NCBI RefSeq assembly: GCF_023856365.1
Contig: NC_064555.1
Span: 22,135,254-22,199,253 of the forward strand
Source of the DNA: Brienomyrus brachyistius
Taxonomy: Eukaryota > Chordata > Actinopteri > Osteoglossiformes > Mormyridae
DNA: 64,000 nt
Direction of reading: 5' to 3'
Of this stretch, positions 45,201 through 54,655 are shown one piece after another (positions within the stretch are counted from its first letter, which is position 1; each line of letters begins with the position of its first letter). The position numbers were made by a program, and so were the translations under genes. Below the pieces are notes generated by a model. That model worked only from the letters and a program-made list of their open reading frames with translations, was not told the origin of the DNA and ran no database searches.

Positions 45201-48200
45201 CCTTCACAGTACAAATACGCATCGCTTTAGATTTCCTCCTTGCTGAAGTTCACCTCCAGATAGTTTCTGCCTGTCTGGTCCCCCACCAGGCAATTAATTG
45301 AGAGAGCAAAAACGAGTCCACGGTCCAATTAAAACGGTCCCTGAGCACACAGTGGGGCCGCCCGCTGTGAACGCCTGCAGAAATCTCTGTGGGGGGTGGG
45401 GGGCTTTCAGCGTGGGATTAGAGTGTGTTATCGGAATGTACCTCTTCGGCGAATGGCCGAGAAAGGAGCGGCTGTCCGTCTCTGGCATGCCATACTGTCT
45501 CAAGTTGGTGAATGACGAGACCTGCTAGACCTGGCCCGCTCCGGAGGAAGGGGGAAGTTCTCTTTGAGGGATCAGAGGAAAGGGGGGGTGCTGGCTCAGA
45601 TCCGGAGACCCCTGGAGGATTCATCAGACATTCCGCTGCGTAAATGGATGGTAAGTTCAAAACGGGGCAGGCGATAGGCTCCCCTGGCAAAGGTATCGGC
45701 CAATCACACAAACGCGGTGCTTGATGGCCAGCGGAGCCATGGAATGCCATTCATCTTCAGCCTTTGTTGAAGCAGCAGGACTCGGACCTAGTCTTCCTCT
45801 GTAGCTGTAATTTGGGCTGTGTGCCCCTGTCTGGCACTGAGTAGTGCAGACAGAGTGAGACGGGGAAGACCCTTGTCCCTGCGGGATACCCTCGATGTCT
45901 CTGTTTCAGTAGCACAGCATCAGGGGGCCGGGCTTTGCCTGGCGTGAATATTTACAGACCCATGGAGGTTAAGGTCCAGGACCACCATTGCATTGTAGAG
46001 AGCAAGTGCTGAATGTAAAATGTTGATCACATTTTGGGATCCGGGGTTTTTGATGGCAGGTCTGTAGTACCAGGCTGCCTTAGAACGTCGGCCCTGTTTT
46101 GGAGAGTAAAATGTTAATCCGTCTGTCCATCTGTTAATCCATCTATCCATCCATCTCTCTGATTCCAGCTTATGTGTTTTACATGAAATGTTAAAATAAA
46201 CATGCTTTTGCCTTGATTTATTTTCCATGTACTTTCTTCAACTTTAATAACAGCGAAATAGCTTAACACGGTGTCTAATTTGATTCTGAAAAGTGCCCTT
46301 TCAGCGAGTGCTGGAAATTGGATGTTCTTTTGTGTTACACAAGCAGTCCGCCGCTATAATTGAACGGAGCCCCTGAATTCCATTAAAAGCTGTCGGTGTT
46401 CAGTCGGGCGAGGAGCCGTTTCATCTTCAGTAGCACTGACAGGCACAGAGCGCCCATCGGCCTCTTCACATGACAGCTGCCATTATTCTCAGCCACGGGA
46501 GACAGTTGCACGGTTTTCTGCCACTCAGGACAGTGCCTGACTCTGACTCCATCTGAATATGAATCTGACTCCATCTGAATATGAATCTGACTCCATCTGA
46601 ATATGAATCTGACTCCATCTGAATATGAATCTGACTCCATCTGAATATGAATCTGACCCTGACTCAGTCTGAATGTGAGTCTGACTCAGTCTCAATGTGA
46701 GTCTGAGTCTGACTCAGAGGAACACGGTTCGGGGACACTGGTCACTGAGGTGATACCTGTTTATAGTAGCCATTTAGTGCATACCGGTTGAGCAGCATGG
46801 TGCTGAAGCTGCCCAGTACTTTTTGACACCCCCTCCGTCTTACTCTGGCAAATAAGGTTACCCTTCAGCCTCCTCCCCTGCTGGCAAAGATCCCCCATGT
46901 GGTATGAACAGTCAGTCTTTTGGTCTGCCTCCTGGAATTAACCCTTCCTCGTTTCTGTGCCGACAGAAAATCTCCGGCCCTAAATAGAAAAGCTGGAAGG
47001 AAACGATGGTGGTCTATGTGGGCTGTAACAGTGCTCAGCCTTGCTGCATTACGTGGGGTGGGGGGGCGGGGGGGTGTAGTGTGTGCCGACCCCCATCTTG
47101 CTCCCGGGATGGACAGGCGGCCGACTGTAGCTGCCGGTCGAGCCTCATCTCCCCTCTGTGTCTCTCACATGTCAGACAGACAACATCATAGAGCTTACAT
47201 AACTCTCCTTGCATAGCTCTGTTCATCAGACAAAGCATACTATTTGTCAAGAACAGGCAAAAAAACCTCAAATAAAATGAAAGCTTAGCCTGGTCCTTTC
47301 TGGAACCTCCCTCGGGCTATAGAGAAGCATCGTACCTGTGGTCTCTCTTCCCCTGTCAGACACATACTATCGCTTTATTTCCTGGTGAGGGGTTCCATGT
47401 AGCCAACAGCGGTCGGGACACGATTGTGAGCCTTTGAGGAGGCAGTAATGAAATTCTCCCCGGCCTCTCGGGTGCTCTTCATATCAGACTCAGTCGGCGT
47501 CACGTTGTTAGGAGGCTCGAGGCTCTGATCCACAAACACCTTGAAGGATGGGAATTGAACTGACGGCTGGCTCTGATTTCAGCGCCACTGCATTGTGGTT
47601 AAGGTTTTATTAATCCATTTTTCAGGTTCTCATCAGCACCCACACCCCCTTACCTTTTACCGGAAGGAAGAGGTACATGCGGGAGTCCGCCTGCTTCGCT
47701 GATGTTTTTGTTTGTGCCCAAAATGAGATTTCCTCTCTCGGAGTAAAAAACTGTGGAACATTGTTAACATTTGACTGAGGACTTCTGACTGCTGCCTCAT
47801 GTAAAAGTGTCGTTAAATCTGGCTTCCCAAGTTTATTAATTTGGTGCCATCTGGGCTAACCTCCTGAACTCCTGATTCTACGCTCTCTGCCCTGATTTTC
47901 CACATCCGCTAGGTCTTTTGATGTCGGGCTGTAAATTCCACCTGAAATTTCCCACACACGTGGTTCTCTGGCAGCTCGTGCAATAAGGCTGTGCAAACAG
48001 CACGAGTAGTGCGACCTGTCGAACCCCTGGCCGACTCACTTTCCGGCTCGTCGGGTCACATGGTTTCCACGGCTTTAGTCTGTTTGCCCTCCCCCCGATT
48101 ATTGCGGTATTCAGCCTTGACATTTTCGTTTTATTGCCATTTCAGCATTGCCTCATCTTGGTCTGCAGCATTGTGAAAGTTTTTAACCATGTATTTCAGG

Positions 48201-51200
48201 ACTGAATGAGCATCCTTGTGTTAGAAGGTAAACGCTTCTGTCTTTTGTGTGCTTGTCTAGCACATCACTGGGCGTGTACGTAGTTACGAATTACGTGCAA
48301 TTAAAGTCACCGATTGACGTGTTTGGACTGCGAGAGGAACCTGGAGTGCCCACAGGTAACCCACACAAACCCCTCACACACTGACTGTGGGTGTGGGATT
48401 CGAACCTGCAACTGCCTCTCAGGATACTTTTCCACTTTCAGCACTTTCCCCCTTTCCTTTAACTTCCGATCGAGTACGTGTACCAGAAGTTCCAGTATCC
48501 AGAGTGCCAAACCAGCTGGGGACGCTATAATGTCTGGGCAGTATGTAGGTATGAAAAAGTCTGATCTCAGCCCAGCTGACTATCGCAGTCCTTGTAATGT
48601 GAGAATTGCATGTGCATAACATGCGATGTCGGTATTAATTTTGCACATCGTCTAGTCCTATAATATACCTTGGAGATTTTTCCAATTCAACACAAAATAC
48701 CCAGCCTTGCGCTGCGATGTCGTTCAACGCTGGTACCAGTTTTTACGCCAGTGGAAAACCAACACCTTGAAGTGCTGTTGTTTTGCTACTTGTACCTGGT
48801 GCAGTGGAAAAGTGCTCCCACAGATATAAATAATTTAAAAATGACTTCAGCTCCATTGTAAATTGCCTATAATTACTGTCATTAGACAGTTCGTAAGTTT
48901 TTAAGTCTCTCGAAAGTGGGTTCTGGTTATTTCTTTTCGTTTCCTGATACTAGGTGGAAAATAAGCGGTGAATTGGTCCCCGAAGTGAAAATGGGCAAAA
49001 AATAACAGAGAAGGGGAATCGGTGTCACCCGCACTCAGCTTGTCTGTTACTCCATCCCCGCCAGCAAGGCCGCGCACCAGTGTCGCACCTGACACCAAGT
49101 GTGCCCCCCCCCCGTCTCCGCAATTCCGTGACTCCTGGGAGGTGCTGGCAGCCATACGCGTCACAGTATTGATTCGACTGGCCAGCGGCCCGGTTCAGCC
49201 CGTGACGACCTGCAGCGGTCATCGTCACGGCGACCGCCGAGTGAGAGGGGTACCGCTGCGGCTCTGTGTGTTTGCTGCGTATTCCATCAGTGTGATCCGG
49301 CCGCGTGAATCCTGATGTCCCGCGATCTTCCTCGTCTGCATCTAATCTGGCATGTCTCTTGCTCGTGTCATTTCTGTAACCCGGTAACCCAGGAACAGTG
49401 AGGTGGGGTCTGGTTGCTTTGGCGACAGGACCCCGAGAAAGGGGGTGATGTCTGTAGGCATTCTGGGGGGATCACTGACCCACTGTCACCCAGGGCAGTT
49501 CCCTGCAGTGAGAGACCTCACCCTAACCCAGTGTTCAAGAGTAAAGGTTCACTCTCGAGATTCCTGCTGCCATGTTGGCATAGCTCAGCCATGAGATGTC
49601 AGTCTCACAGGCGGTCATGCACCCAAAGTTTTACGCATCATTGTATTCCTGTATGTACAGGTTTTATTGTTTTAATCTTTTTTTTTTTTTTTAACTGCCC
49701 GTCTGACTGCCCTCTGTGCGGCTCAGCTGAGACGTACGCGAACCTCATGAGGCAAGCGGAGGATGAAATGGCTGAAGAATCAAGTCGGCACCCGGGGGAG
49801 CGGCGGGGTCTCGGTGGCCTGCTTACGGAGCCCCCCTGCCGAGTTCGCTGCGGTCCCTCTTATCGCTGTGCAGCCCGGTCCATGTGGTAGGAGTGACAGG
49901 GAGATTCGTCAGAGTGAGAAACCGTAGACGGTCTGCCGGCGTGTCTGTCGCATGAAAGTATATTAGTGCCGTCCGCGCCCGCGTTATGTATCGCCGGCTT
50001 CCTGCAGCCTGCGTCACGCTCAGCGAGCCCGTGAGAGAGTGCCTGTGGCACAGCATTCGGCGATTTCTGTCATGCAGGCGGCCATTCCCTCGGCCTCCAT
50101 CCATGCCGTCGCTCTCTGCTCTGACTCCTCCATACATCCCAGCATCCTCTCTGTAAGAACCGTTAGCGTTTATCTCTGTGCCCCTCCTGCATTCCCGCCC
50201 TGTCATCCTTCACCTCTCTGCATTCCCGCCCTGTCATCCTTCACCTCCTGCATTCCCGCCCTGTCATCTGTGACCTCCCTGCATTCCCTGTCCTCCCCGC
50301 TCTTACATCCCTTATATCTGCTTGTTTAATCTGTTTTTCTATTAACCGTTGAGACTTTTTTTCCTCCATTATTGCACTGCTGCTCATTTATCATTTATTT
50401 CTTTATTCCCTTGTTTACTACTGTCAGCTTAAATCATTTCGATTGTCTCCTCATTTTCATCCCTGCATTACTGCCCCTCCGTGCTCTTTTGTTCTCAGTT
50501 TTCCCAAATGCAAACATCTTTGGGCTCTTGAAGGCTGTTATTCAGATTTAAATGTTTTATTATTATGTCAATCATCATACAGTGGCGAGTATATTCTCTG
50601 TTAGGCTTTTGTGGGAAGGTGCAAAGTTCTAGTAGATTGGGCAGATCTTCTTCCACGGCCGGTTCGGGGCTGGCAAGCCTGTCTCCTAGCGTTAAGGCTC
50701 ATGGATAATGATCTTGGGCGCAGTGCATTCACTGCAAGACAGGAATTAGCCCTGTGACGCAGCGCTTCCCCGGCACTCTCCAAAAGGTCAGCCTGCATCC
50801 CGCCCTGCCCTCGGACGGCTTTGCCGGCCGCAGGCTGTCATTATGGGGGCATGGCCCCGGGGGTTCGCACGCACTCTCCCATTTAGTGCCCGTAGACCTT
50901 TTGTGAATGTGCAGATGTGATTGTGTTGCTGCGGTCACCGGAGTCCAGCCTTTGCGTCGGAGCTCCTCCGCTGGGGGGGTCCTGATGGGTGCAAGTTTTT
51001 GGCCTTTTGTGCCCCATTGGCTTCAGACGTGCTGGATCCCTGAAGCTCTCAGCTGCTTGGAGGCATGATGCTAGAGGGGGAGGCTGACAATCTCCCTTGA
51101 ATTAGCCCGGTTCCTCATAAATGACATTTGCTGAAACATTATGGCTGTGCTGCCTGGGAGCTTCTCTAGCTCGATCCGGTTTAAATAAACAGACAGCGGT

Positions 51201-54200
51201 CGGTATTGAGAGTTCAGTCAGTGTCTCATGGTAATACAGAGAGAATATAGACTGCAGGAATACTGAACCAGGGAAGCTGAAGGATTAAGGTCCTTGTGTG
51301 ATAATAAACTTCAGATTTATTTTATTTGTTGTTAAAGGCATGTAGTCCTTGCGGATCAAACCCTGGAGGTTAGGGGATTTCTCTCTTATTACAGCTGGCA
51401 GCTCAACGCCGATTGTGCAAAAGGACACGCAGCACACAGGCAGCCCTTTGCTGGCCAACTTAAATATCTCAGCTGGCCTATCGCTTGTCAGACGCCATTC
51501 CCATTATCTTCACTGTTAATGCTGTTTTATATTATTGGTTTCATAAATCATGCTTGTCATTTACCACCGTTTGTCATAACTTAACCATCATACAAATTTG
51601 TTAGAGGGGCAGGGAAAGGCCTGCCAGCATTTTTAAATTGGCAATGTTTGTGCATTCGGCTTCAGCTAAAATACTCATATTATATTCATCGTCATTCTTC
51701 TTCTCATCTGTGTTATCTTTATCTAGTATCAATAATTGCAAACACACTAGCTGCCAAATTATTCTCATTCATTGATCAGACTTTGTAATTGCATATCCGT
51801 TTACGGTTTACTTAACACCATTCAAACTTCCTAAACTTCCTGGTTTATGCAGGGAAACCGAGGGACTGTACCACTTTGGTAAAATAGAGGGGCTTCGCGG
51901 GAGGTTGGTGGGTGAAACCATTTGGACAGGGGTGTTTCATTTGTTATTACCTAAGATGTATTTTTAGGGGCAATGGGACACCTGGGTGTTCGAAGTTGGT
52001 TTTGTGTTATTGTTTATTTTGTATTTGTTCATTTGATTTACTATTTTAACTATAATAACAGTGTTGTTGTTTAGTTAATTGATTTCTGATGGTTAATTGT
52101 TTTGGGTTAGGTTTTCTCTGGTGGGTGGGACTACAGCTTTCCTTAGGCTGCATTAGTCTCCAAGGCCTGAGTTTGAGAGGGTCATGAGGGAGGTGACGTG
52201 TTGTGGCTGGTATGTAACAGCTATTCTGTACAGGGTCTAGTAAGACATAGTCTGGCAAACTTTTGCCTGTTTATTTTCGTTTGGCTCAGTTTTTGTTTGG
52301 GCTCTTTGATACTGTTATTGCACTGATGTTGCCTACATGGATGTGAAGGAAAAGGGGAAAATAGAAAAATAAAACCCTTCACTTTTGTGGGAAACGTTTT
52401 GGGCCTCTTATGTCTACTCTGCTGCAGACTATCCTGCCACACTGGTGTTAGGGTCATGGGGGGGGGGGGGGGGGGGGGGACCGGACTGTTGCAGCTATTC
52501 TTTGGGATGACGACACATTCCTTTCTGGCCGTTCTACCCGGGAAGCTGACCCAGTCTTTGCGGTTCTCCGAGGTGCTGGGACCATTTTTCCGGTCATTCT
52601 CTGGGAGACCAGCCCAGCCTTTTCTGGATGTCTCGTTGAGGAGCCGCATATGTTGTCCCGCTTGGAGTTTTTCCTAACTGGGAGCATAACCGCCTGTGCG
52701 AACAGAGATTGGTGGGTGCCGGGGCAGTGGGATCTGCCATCTGCAGCTGCAAGCGAAGCCTGTCTGTTAAAGTTAGACGCCGCCATTCATGACGCGTAAC
52801 GATGTCGCTCCAGAATTAGGAGGAAATTCTCCTCGTACAGCGTCCCGGTTCACGGGGGCACTTGTCACTGTGGCGTGTTAGGAATTAGTACGTTCAAAGT
52901 GTACGTTTGAAGCCGGTGTTAAATCAGTGTTACTGCGAAGTCTGCTCTCGAGTTTGTGTAAAAACCAAACTGTCCGGACAACACGAAGTGCTGAATTCTC
53001 CCCAGAGTCCACCCCCCCCCCCCCCCCCCGGCTCCTATTTATTAACCCTGTGTTCTTGGGACTGCTGCCTCGCAAGTGGGTCCTCTCTTCAGTATATGCT
53101 CACTTTCGGTCACACAGGCTGTAGATGCTCCTCTGCCCCGAATATTCCAAAAGGAAGCCCTCTGTGTTAGCAGAACGAATGATAGCGGGTTTTTACATGT
53201 TCGTTTCGAGCCGGCGGAGACTTTTTTTTTTTTTTTTTTTTACTTACTGATTGCTCTCAAAATGTTGAAATGTCTTGATGAATAATTCAAGTCAATTCCA
53301 GGCATTTTCTTCTGATTTTAAATTATATGTGGGCCTGCGACATATTAATAGTCAAAGGATTTTGAGCAACACGAGCATTTCTTCCTTTCCTACGAGTCTG
53401 CATTTCTAATTCGAGGAAAGTTAAGTGCCGTGCTTGTGATTTCCATACGAGAAACAACTGGCTTACCTGCACGGTGTCCAGCGTAATGTCCGTTTCTGCG
53501 TTGTTACTACATCCCTTTTTTAACCGAACAGATTTGATTTGTCTCTGCCCAATGTGCAGCTCTGGAAAAAAGAGACCACTGTATATTTTTTAAAAATCTG
53601 CATTTTCAAATCCTGGTTTAATGGTTTTGCTGACAGAAAGCTGCACTGAACGGCAAGTTGCATCCAGGCTCAACATCTCTGAGACAGCAGTACACAAGAA
53701 TAAGGTGAAGCAGGAGACACTGGCAGTGACCAGAAACCAGCCAAAGGGCAGAAGCAACTTTGTAATGGCAGAGATGACCGTTAACTTATCTGACAGTTTC
53801 TCATGAATCGTGGAATGACGTCAAGTGACCTTCAAAAGGAATGAGAAATTAAGTGCAGGTGTGAAGTGCACTGCTAGGACAGTTCATATCAGGCTCCTAG
53901 AAGCAGGACTGCAGACCCATAAAGCAGGGAAGAAGCTCTTCATTAATGAGAAGCAGGGAAGAGCCAGGCTGGAGTTTGCGAAACATCTATATTTTATATA
54001 GGTACATACATATAAACTGAGAAATGAGTGACACTGAAATTTTGGTTGCAGTCTTTAAATTTTTTCCAGAGCTGTATTTTCGATCCATAAACTTTAATCT
54101 GTCGAATGTCCTTAAAGGAACAGTAGGAAAATTGGACTGACGCCACGAAAGTTTAACTCGGCGGCTGTTTTGCGGTGGTCCCTGGCCCCATGTGCTCGGC

Positions 54201-54655
54201 GGGCCACACCAGGATGGACAGTGGCCTTTGTAGGCGTGACATGCGTGTTGGTCCACAGGGGTGCTGGCATCACGGTGCAGGGGGCTTGGAGATGACAGGG
54301 TCACCCACAGGGAGTTTTTTGGGAGGGGGGAGCGATGGTCCATTTGGAAAACAAAGAAGGGAGTCTGCAGTGGTGCCCCCTCTGGGCCAAATAAATAAAA
54401 AAAAAAAAAAGATGATAAAAGGAAGGCTATCGGTTATGTTCCCTTTTTGGAATAGGTGGATGACATCCTCGGAGAGGAGAGCGATAATGAGAGCGAGGGA
54501 GAAAGGAAGGAGGAGAAGATGGAGGAAGATGAAGAGGAGGAAGAAGCTGCAGTGGCAGTGAGCGGGCATGATGGGGAGGAGGATCTCGCCAAGCTGCTGA
54601 GCACGCCGATGGAGGCGGCAACTGAGCTGCACCCAGGAGATGGGAAGGCACCCAG
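19975..54655 (+). CDS. CTDP1: CTDP1 / FCP1, RNA polymerase II CTD phosphatase, exons 1-12 (3' end missing)
   Basis: Nuclear Mg-dependent Ser phosphatase of the HAD/FCPH type. It dephosphorylates the RPB1 C-terminal domain and recycles RNA polymerase II, working with TFIIF. Exons: 19975-20282, 23375-23458, 23582-23675, 23784-23912, 24600-24750, 28076-28166, 28920-29083, 30317-31300, 34942-35083, 35418-35642, 38417-38570, 54456-54655. Phases join, giving 908 residues; human has 961. Order of parts: N-terminal lipoyl-like region; FCPH domain with DLDQT (Asp186, Asp188) and IIDDRED (about 298-304); long acidic linker; BRCT domain at about 612-712; and a C-terminal segment with PSMSETMPLYTLCKEDLES followed by an acidic tract. 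The last 50-60 residues, a Lys/acidic tail in human, were not found before the right edge. Introns 11 and 12 are very long. Confidence 0.95.
21132..21242 (-). mobile_element. Truncated LINE 3' end with exact target duplication
   Basis: On the + strand it starts with a (CCAT)n tail and continues CCAAACCGCTTATCC and GCTATGGGCACGAGGCAGG, the reverse complement of a very common fish LINE 3' end. The exact 13-bp duplication AACCCTTTGAAAT lies at 21119-21131 and 21243-21255. The element is 5'-truncated to 111 bp. The exact LINE clade is not determined. Confidence 0.75.
22969..23334 (+). repeat. Direct duplication around a hAT-type end
   Basis: CTGTGTGAGAACAGTGATC and the following ~47 bp occur at 22969-23035 and again at 23268-23334 with a few substitutions. 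Between them lies a segment ending ATCGCGAATGTATCGTTACA and TCCCT, the form of a fish hAT terminus. The second copy ends 40 bp before exon 2. Confidence 0.7.
23375..23675 (+). CDS. CTDP1: CTDP1 exons 2 and 3
   Basis: Exon 2 (23375-23458) encodes the HPIVMKGLCAECGQDLTQ segment with its CxxC pair. Exon 3 (23582-23675) encodes KNGKPQVPISTATVSMVHSV and the SVPELMVSSE segment, nearly identical to human. The intron between them is 123 bp, and the intron to exon 4 is only 108 bp. The junctions are phase 2 after exon 2 and phase 0 after exon 3. Confidence 0.93.
23784..24750 (+). CDS. CTDP1: CTDP1 exons 4 and 5 (FCPH catalytic motif)
   Basis: Exon 4 (23784-23912) carries LVLMVDLDQTLIHTTEQH. In the HAD family the first Asp of DxDxT is the phosphate-accepting nucleophile and the second is the acid/base; both are intact. 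Exon 5 (24600-24750) encodes FQLGRGEPMLHTRLRPHC and ELHVFTFGSRLYAHTIA, which form the core of the fold. The exon 4 acceptor, GATAG before CAAGCG, has an unusually poor pyrimidine tract. Homology and phase leave no better choice. Confidence 0.95.
24276..24424 (-). mobile_element. tRNA-derived SINE
   Basis: On the - strand the head reads GTGGCTCAGAGGGCTAAGCC (A-box region), then GGTTCGAGGCC (B box). The body ends ATTAAAGTATCATATTATTA. It lies in CTDP1 intron 4. Confidence 0.75.
26032..27333. mobile_element. Tigger/pogo-like element carrying a nested hAT
   Basis: The ends are CAGGCAGTCCCCAGGTT and AACCTGGGGACTGCCTG, near-perfect inverted repeats with TA on each side (26030-26031 and 27334-27335). 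Without the inner insertion the element is about 370 bp and non-coding, so a MITE. Confidence 0.85.
26320..27244 (+). mobile_element. hAT transposon relic, 925 bp, exact 8-bp target duplication
   Basis: The ends are CAGAGGTGCAGCGATC and GATCGGCCCGTCCCTA (imperfect inverted repeats). GTTTTTAT is duplicated exactly at 26312-26319 and 27245-27252, the 8-bp hAT hallmark. The interior keeps transposase relics. About 26695-26758 holds a BED-finger-like CSLCKKKVLRRK. About 26781-26963 holds a frame with DNTSNMKEAV and LGCFACSLQL, resembling the ZBED/hAT 'D-N-x-x-N...GCFAHxLxL' region. Most of the transposase is deleted or mutated. Confidence 0.85.
28076..29083 (+). CDS. CTDP1: CTDP1 exons 6 and 7 (FCPH C-terminal half)
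   Basis: Exon 6 (28076-28166) encodes FLDPEKKLFSHRILSRDECI. Exon 7 (28920-29083) encodes NLFPCGDSMVCIIDDREDVW and KKYTYFQGTGDINAPPG. The IIDDRED motif supplies the acidic Mg-binding residues of the HAD active site (Asp300 and Asp301 here). Splice phases are 1, 2 and 1. Confidence 0.95.
28167..28919 (+). other. CTDP1 intron 6
   Basis: Contains a possible hAT-type start (CAGGGATGCACGTAAG) near 28246 and short C runs near 28631 and 28821. Otherwise unremarkable. Confidence 0.5.
29084..30316 (+). other. CTDP1 intron 7
   Basis: GC-rich intron with G runs near 29765 and 30003. No recognised repeat or exon. Confidence 0.5.
30317..31300 (+). CDS. CTDP1: CTDP1 exon 8 (acidic linker and first half of BRCT)
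   Basis: This is the largest exon, 984 nt. The first two thirds is a low-complexity acidic, Ser- and Glu-rich linker that diverges from human but keeps islands such as DLDFELSSDSES and DRKEAETESQNSE. The linker is followed by DDHLIYLEEVL and PDIRKIVPELKSK. The last 53 codons (TAIAFSGLYPTNYPMERTRE onward) start the BRCT domain, which the next intron splits. The exon is GC-rich, and long open frames on the other strands here are by-products of that composition. Confidence 0.95.
31525..31797. mobile_element. Tigger/pogo-like MITE with 22-bp inverted ends
   Basis: CAGACGCTCCCCTACTTACG at the left and CGTAAGTAGGGGAGCGTCTG at the right are exact inverted repeats. TA lies on each side (31523-31524, 31798-31799). 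Non-coding, 273 bp. The near-identical ends suggest it is the youngest of the four such elements here. Confidence 0.88.
32905..33075 (+). mobile_element. tRNA-derived SINE relic
   Basis: The B-box-like GGTTCAGATCC, then AAGCAAGGCCCTTAACC and CTGGATAAAAATGCC-like words, follow the pattern of fish tRNA SINEs. Diverged. Confidence 0.6.
34942..35083 (+). CDS. CTDP1: CTDP1 exon 9 (second half of BRCT)
   Basis: Encodes TEKVRQAQGYRHLHVVNPDW and LERWERVEEQLFPLKDDYT. The NPDWLW segment carries the conserved BRCT Trp (Trp689). The acceptor's pyrimidine tract is almost pure C: a 13-base C run at 34909-34921, then TTCCCCC, and AG at 34940-34941. Confidence 0.94.
35418..38570 (+). CDS. CTDP1: CTDP1 exons 10 and 11
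   Basis: Exon 10 (35418-35642) encodes a Pro/Ala-rich stretch and ELRTYDPVTGKLIRRG, matching the human VRIYDSNTGKLIRTG segment, and ends in SSFR. Exon 11 (38417-38570) encodes DDEQPGPSRRKREPSMSETM and YTLCKEDLESMDKE. Exon 11 ends in phase 0 at GTATGG. Without splicing the frame would stop at 38595-38597. Confidence 0.93.
35799..35920 (+). repeat. 46-bp tandem repeat, ~2.6 copies
   Basis: Unit contains CCTTTGGGGTCACGGTCC and TTCTTCGAGTATGACATC. Adjacent copies differ by a few bases. Confidence 0.75.
36128..36208 (+). repeat. (AT)40 microsatellite
   Basis: About 80 bp of uninterrupted TA repeat followed by a T-rich tract to 36240. It is self-complementary, and its length may be an assembly estimate. 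Confidence 0.95.
38958..39186 (+). repeat. ~19-bp minisatellite, about 12 copies
   Basis: Units alternate between GGCAGGCTTGTATTAGA and GTCAGGCCTTTATTTAGA types, with length changes of one base. The mixed order suggests unequal exchange between variant units. Confidence 0.85.
41553..41955 (+). repeat. Dispersed repeat between two GT microsatellites
   Basis: A GT run at about 41553-41577 is followed by a ~250-bp segment with TGGGGACATTTTTTCAGTCC and, later, GGAGTATCCCCACAATAG. Another GT-rich stretch lies at about 41838-41955. I recognise this as a dispersed fish repeat that often sits beside GT runs; its class is uncertain. Confidence 0.55.
46542..46712 (+). repeat. 22-bp tandem repeat, 5 near-identical copies then diverged copies
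   Basis: Unit CTGACTCCATCTGAATATGA plus AT. The copies between about 46552 and 46654 are nearly identical. Beyond that the unit drifts to CTGACTCAGTCTGAATGTGA. Confidence 0.88.
50190..50290 (+). repeat. ~29-bp C-rich tandem repeat, ~3.3 copies
   Basis: Unit contains CATTCCCGCCCTGTCATCCT and TCACCTCCTG with small length changes between copies. Confidence 0.75.
52458..52479 (+). repeat. Poly-G run (22 bases)
   Basis: Uninterrupted G run in CTDP1 intron 11, one of several long G or C runs in this gene. Confidence 0.9.
53557..54074. mobile_element. Tc1/mariner-like relic, 518 bp
   Basis: CAGCTCTGGAAAAAA at the left and TTTTTTCCAGAGCTG at the right are inverted repeats, with TA after the right end. 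The interior keeps a helix-turn-helix-like frame (RQVASRLNISETAV, about 53651-53692) and stretches resembling the middle of a Tc1 transposase. Much shorter than a full Tc1 element (about 1.2-1.6 kb), with stops and deletions, so inactive. Confidence 0.8.
54456..54655 (+). CDS. CTDP1: CTDP1 exon 12 (acidic C-terminal segment)
   Basis: Starts with VDDILGEESDNESEGE, matching human VDDILGEGSDDSDSE directly after DKE, so the 15.9-kb jump from exon 11 is supported by sequence and by phase 0. It continues with a Glu-rich run and ends with KAP plus two bases of an Arg codon (phase 2) at a GTGGGC donor. In human the C-terminal acidic region binds the TFIIF subunit RAP74. The final exon was not located in the window. 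Confidence 0.92.

Larger units (their letters stand above)
38571..54455 (+). other. CTDP1 intron 11 (15.9 kb)
   Basis: Bounded by a GTATGG donor and an AATAG acceptor. Contents seen: tandem repeats at 38958-39186, 46542-46712 and about 50190-50290; GT microsatellites at 41553-41578 and 41838-41955; G or C runs at 41031-41062, 43264-43278, 45175-45187, 52458-52479 and 53012-53029; and a Tc1-like relic at 53557-54074. No independent gene is supported. About 43980-44860 is AT-rich, repeat-poor sequence. Confidence 0.6.

Noticed and set aside
49727..49890. Possible extra CTDP1 exon reading ETYANLMRQAEDEMAEESSR
   Set aside because: An acceptor-like GGCTCAG precedes it. Exon 11 ends and exon 12 begins in phase 0, and in that phase the segment hits a stop after seven codons. 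No homology recognised.
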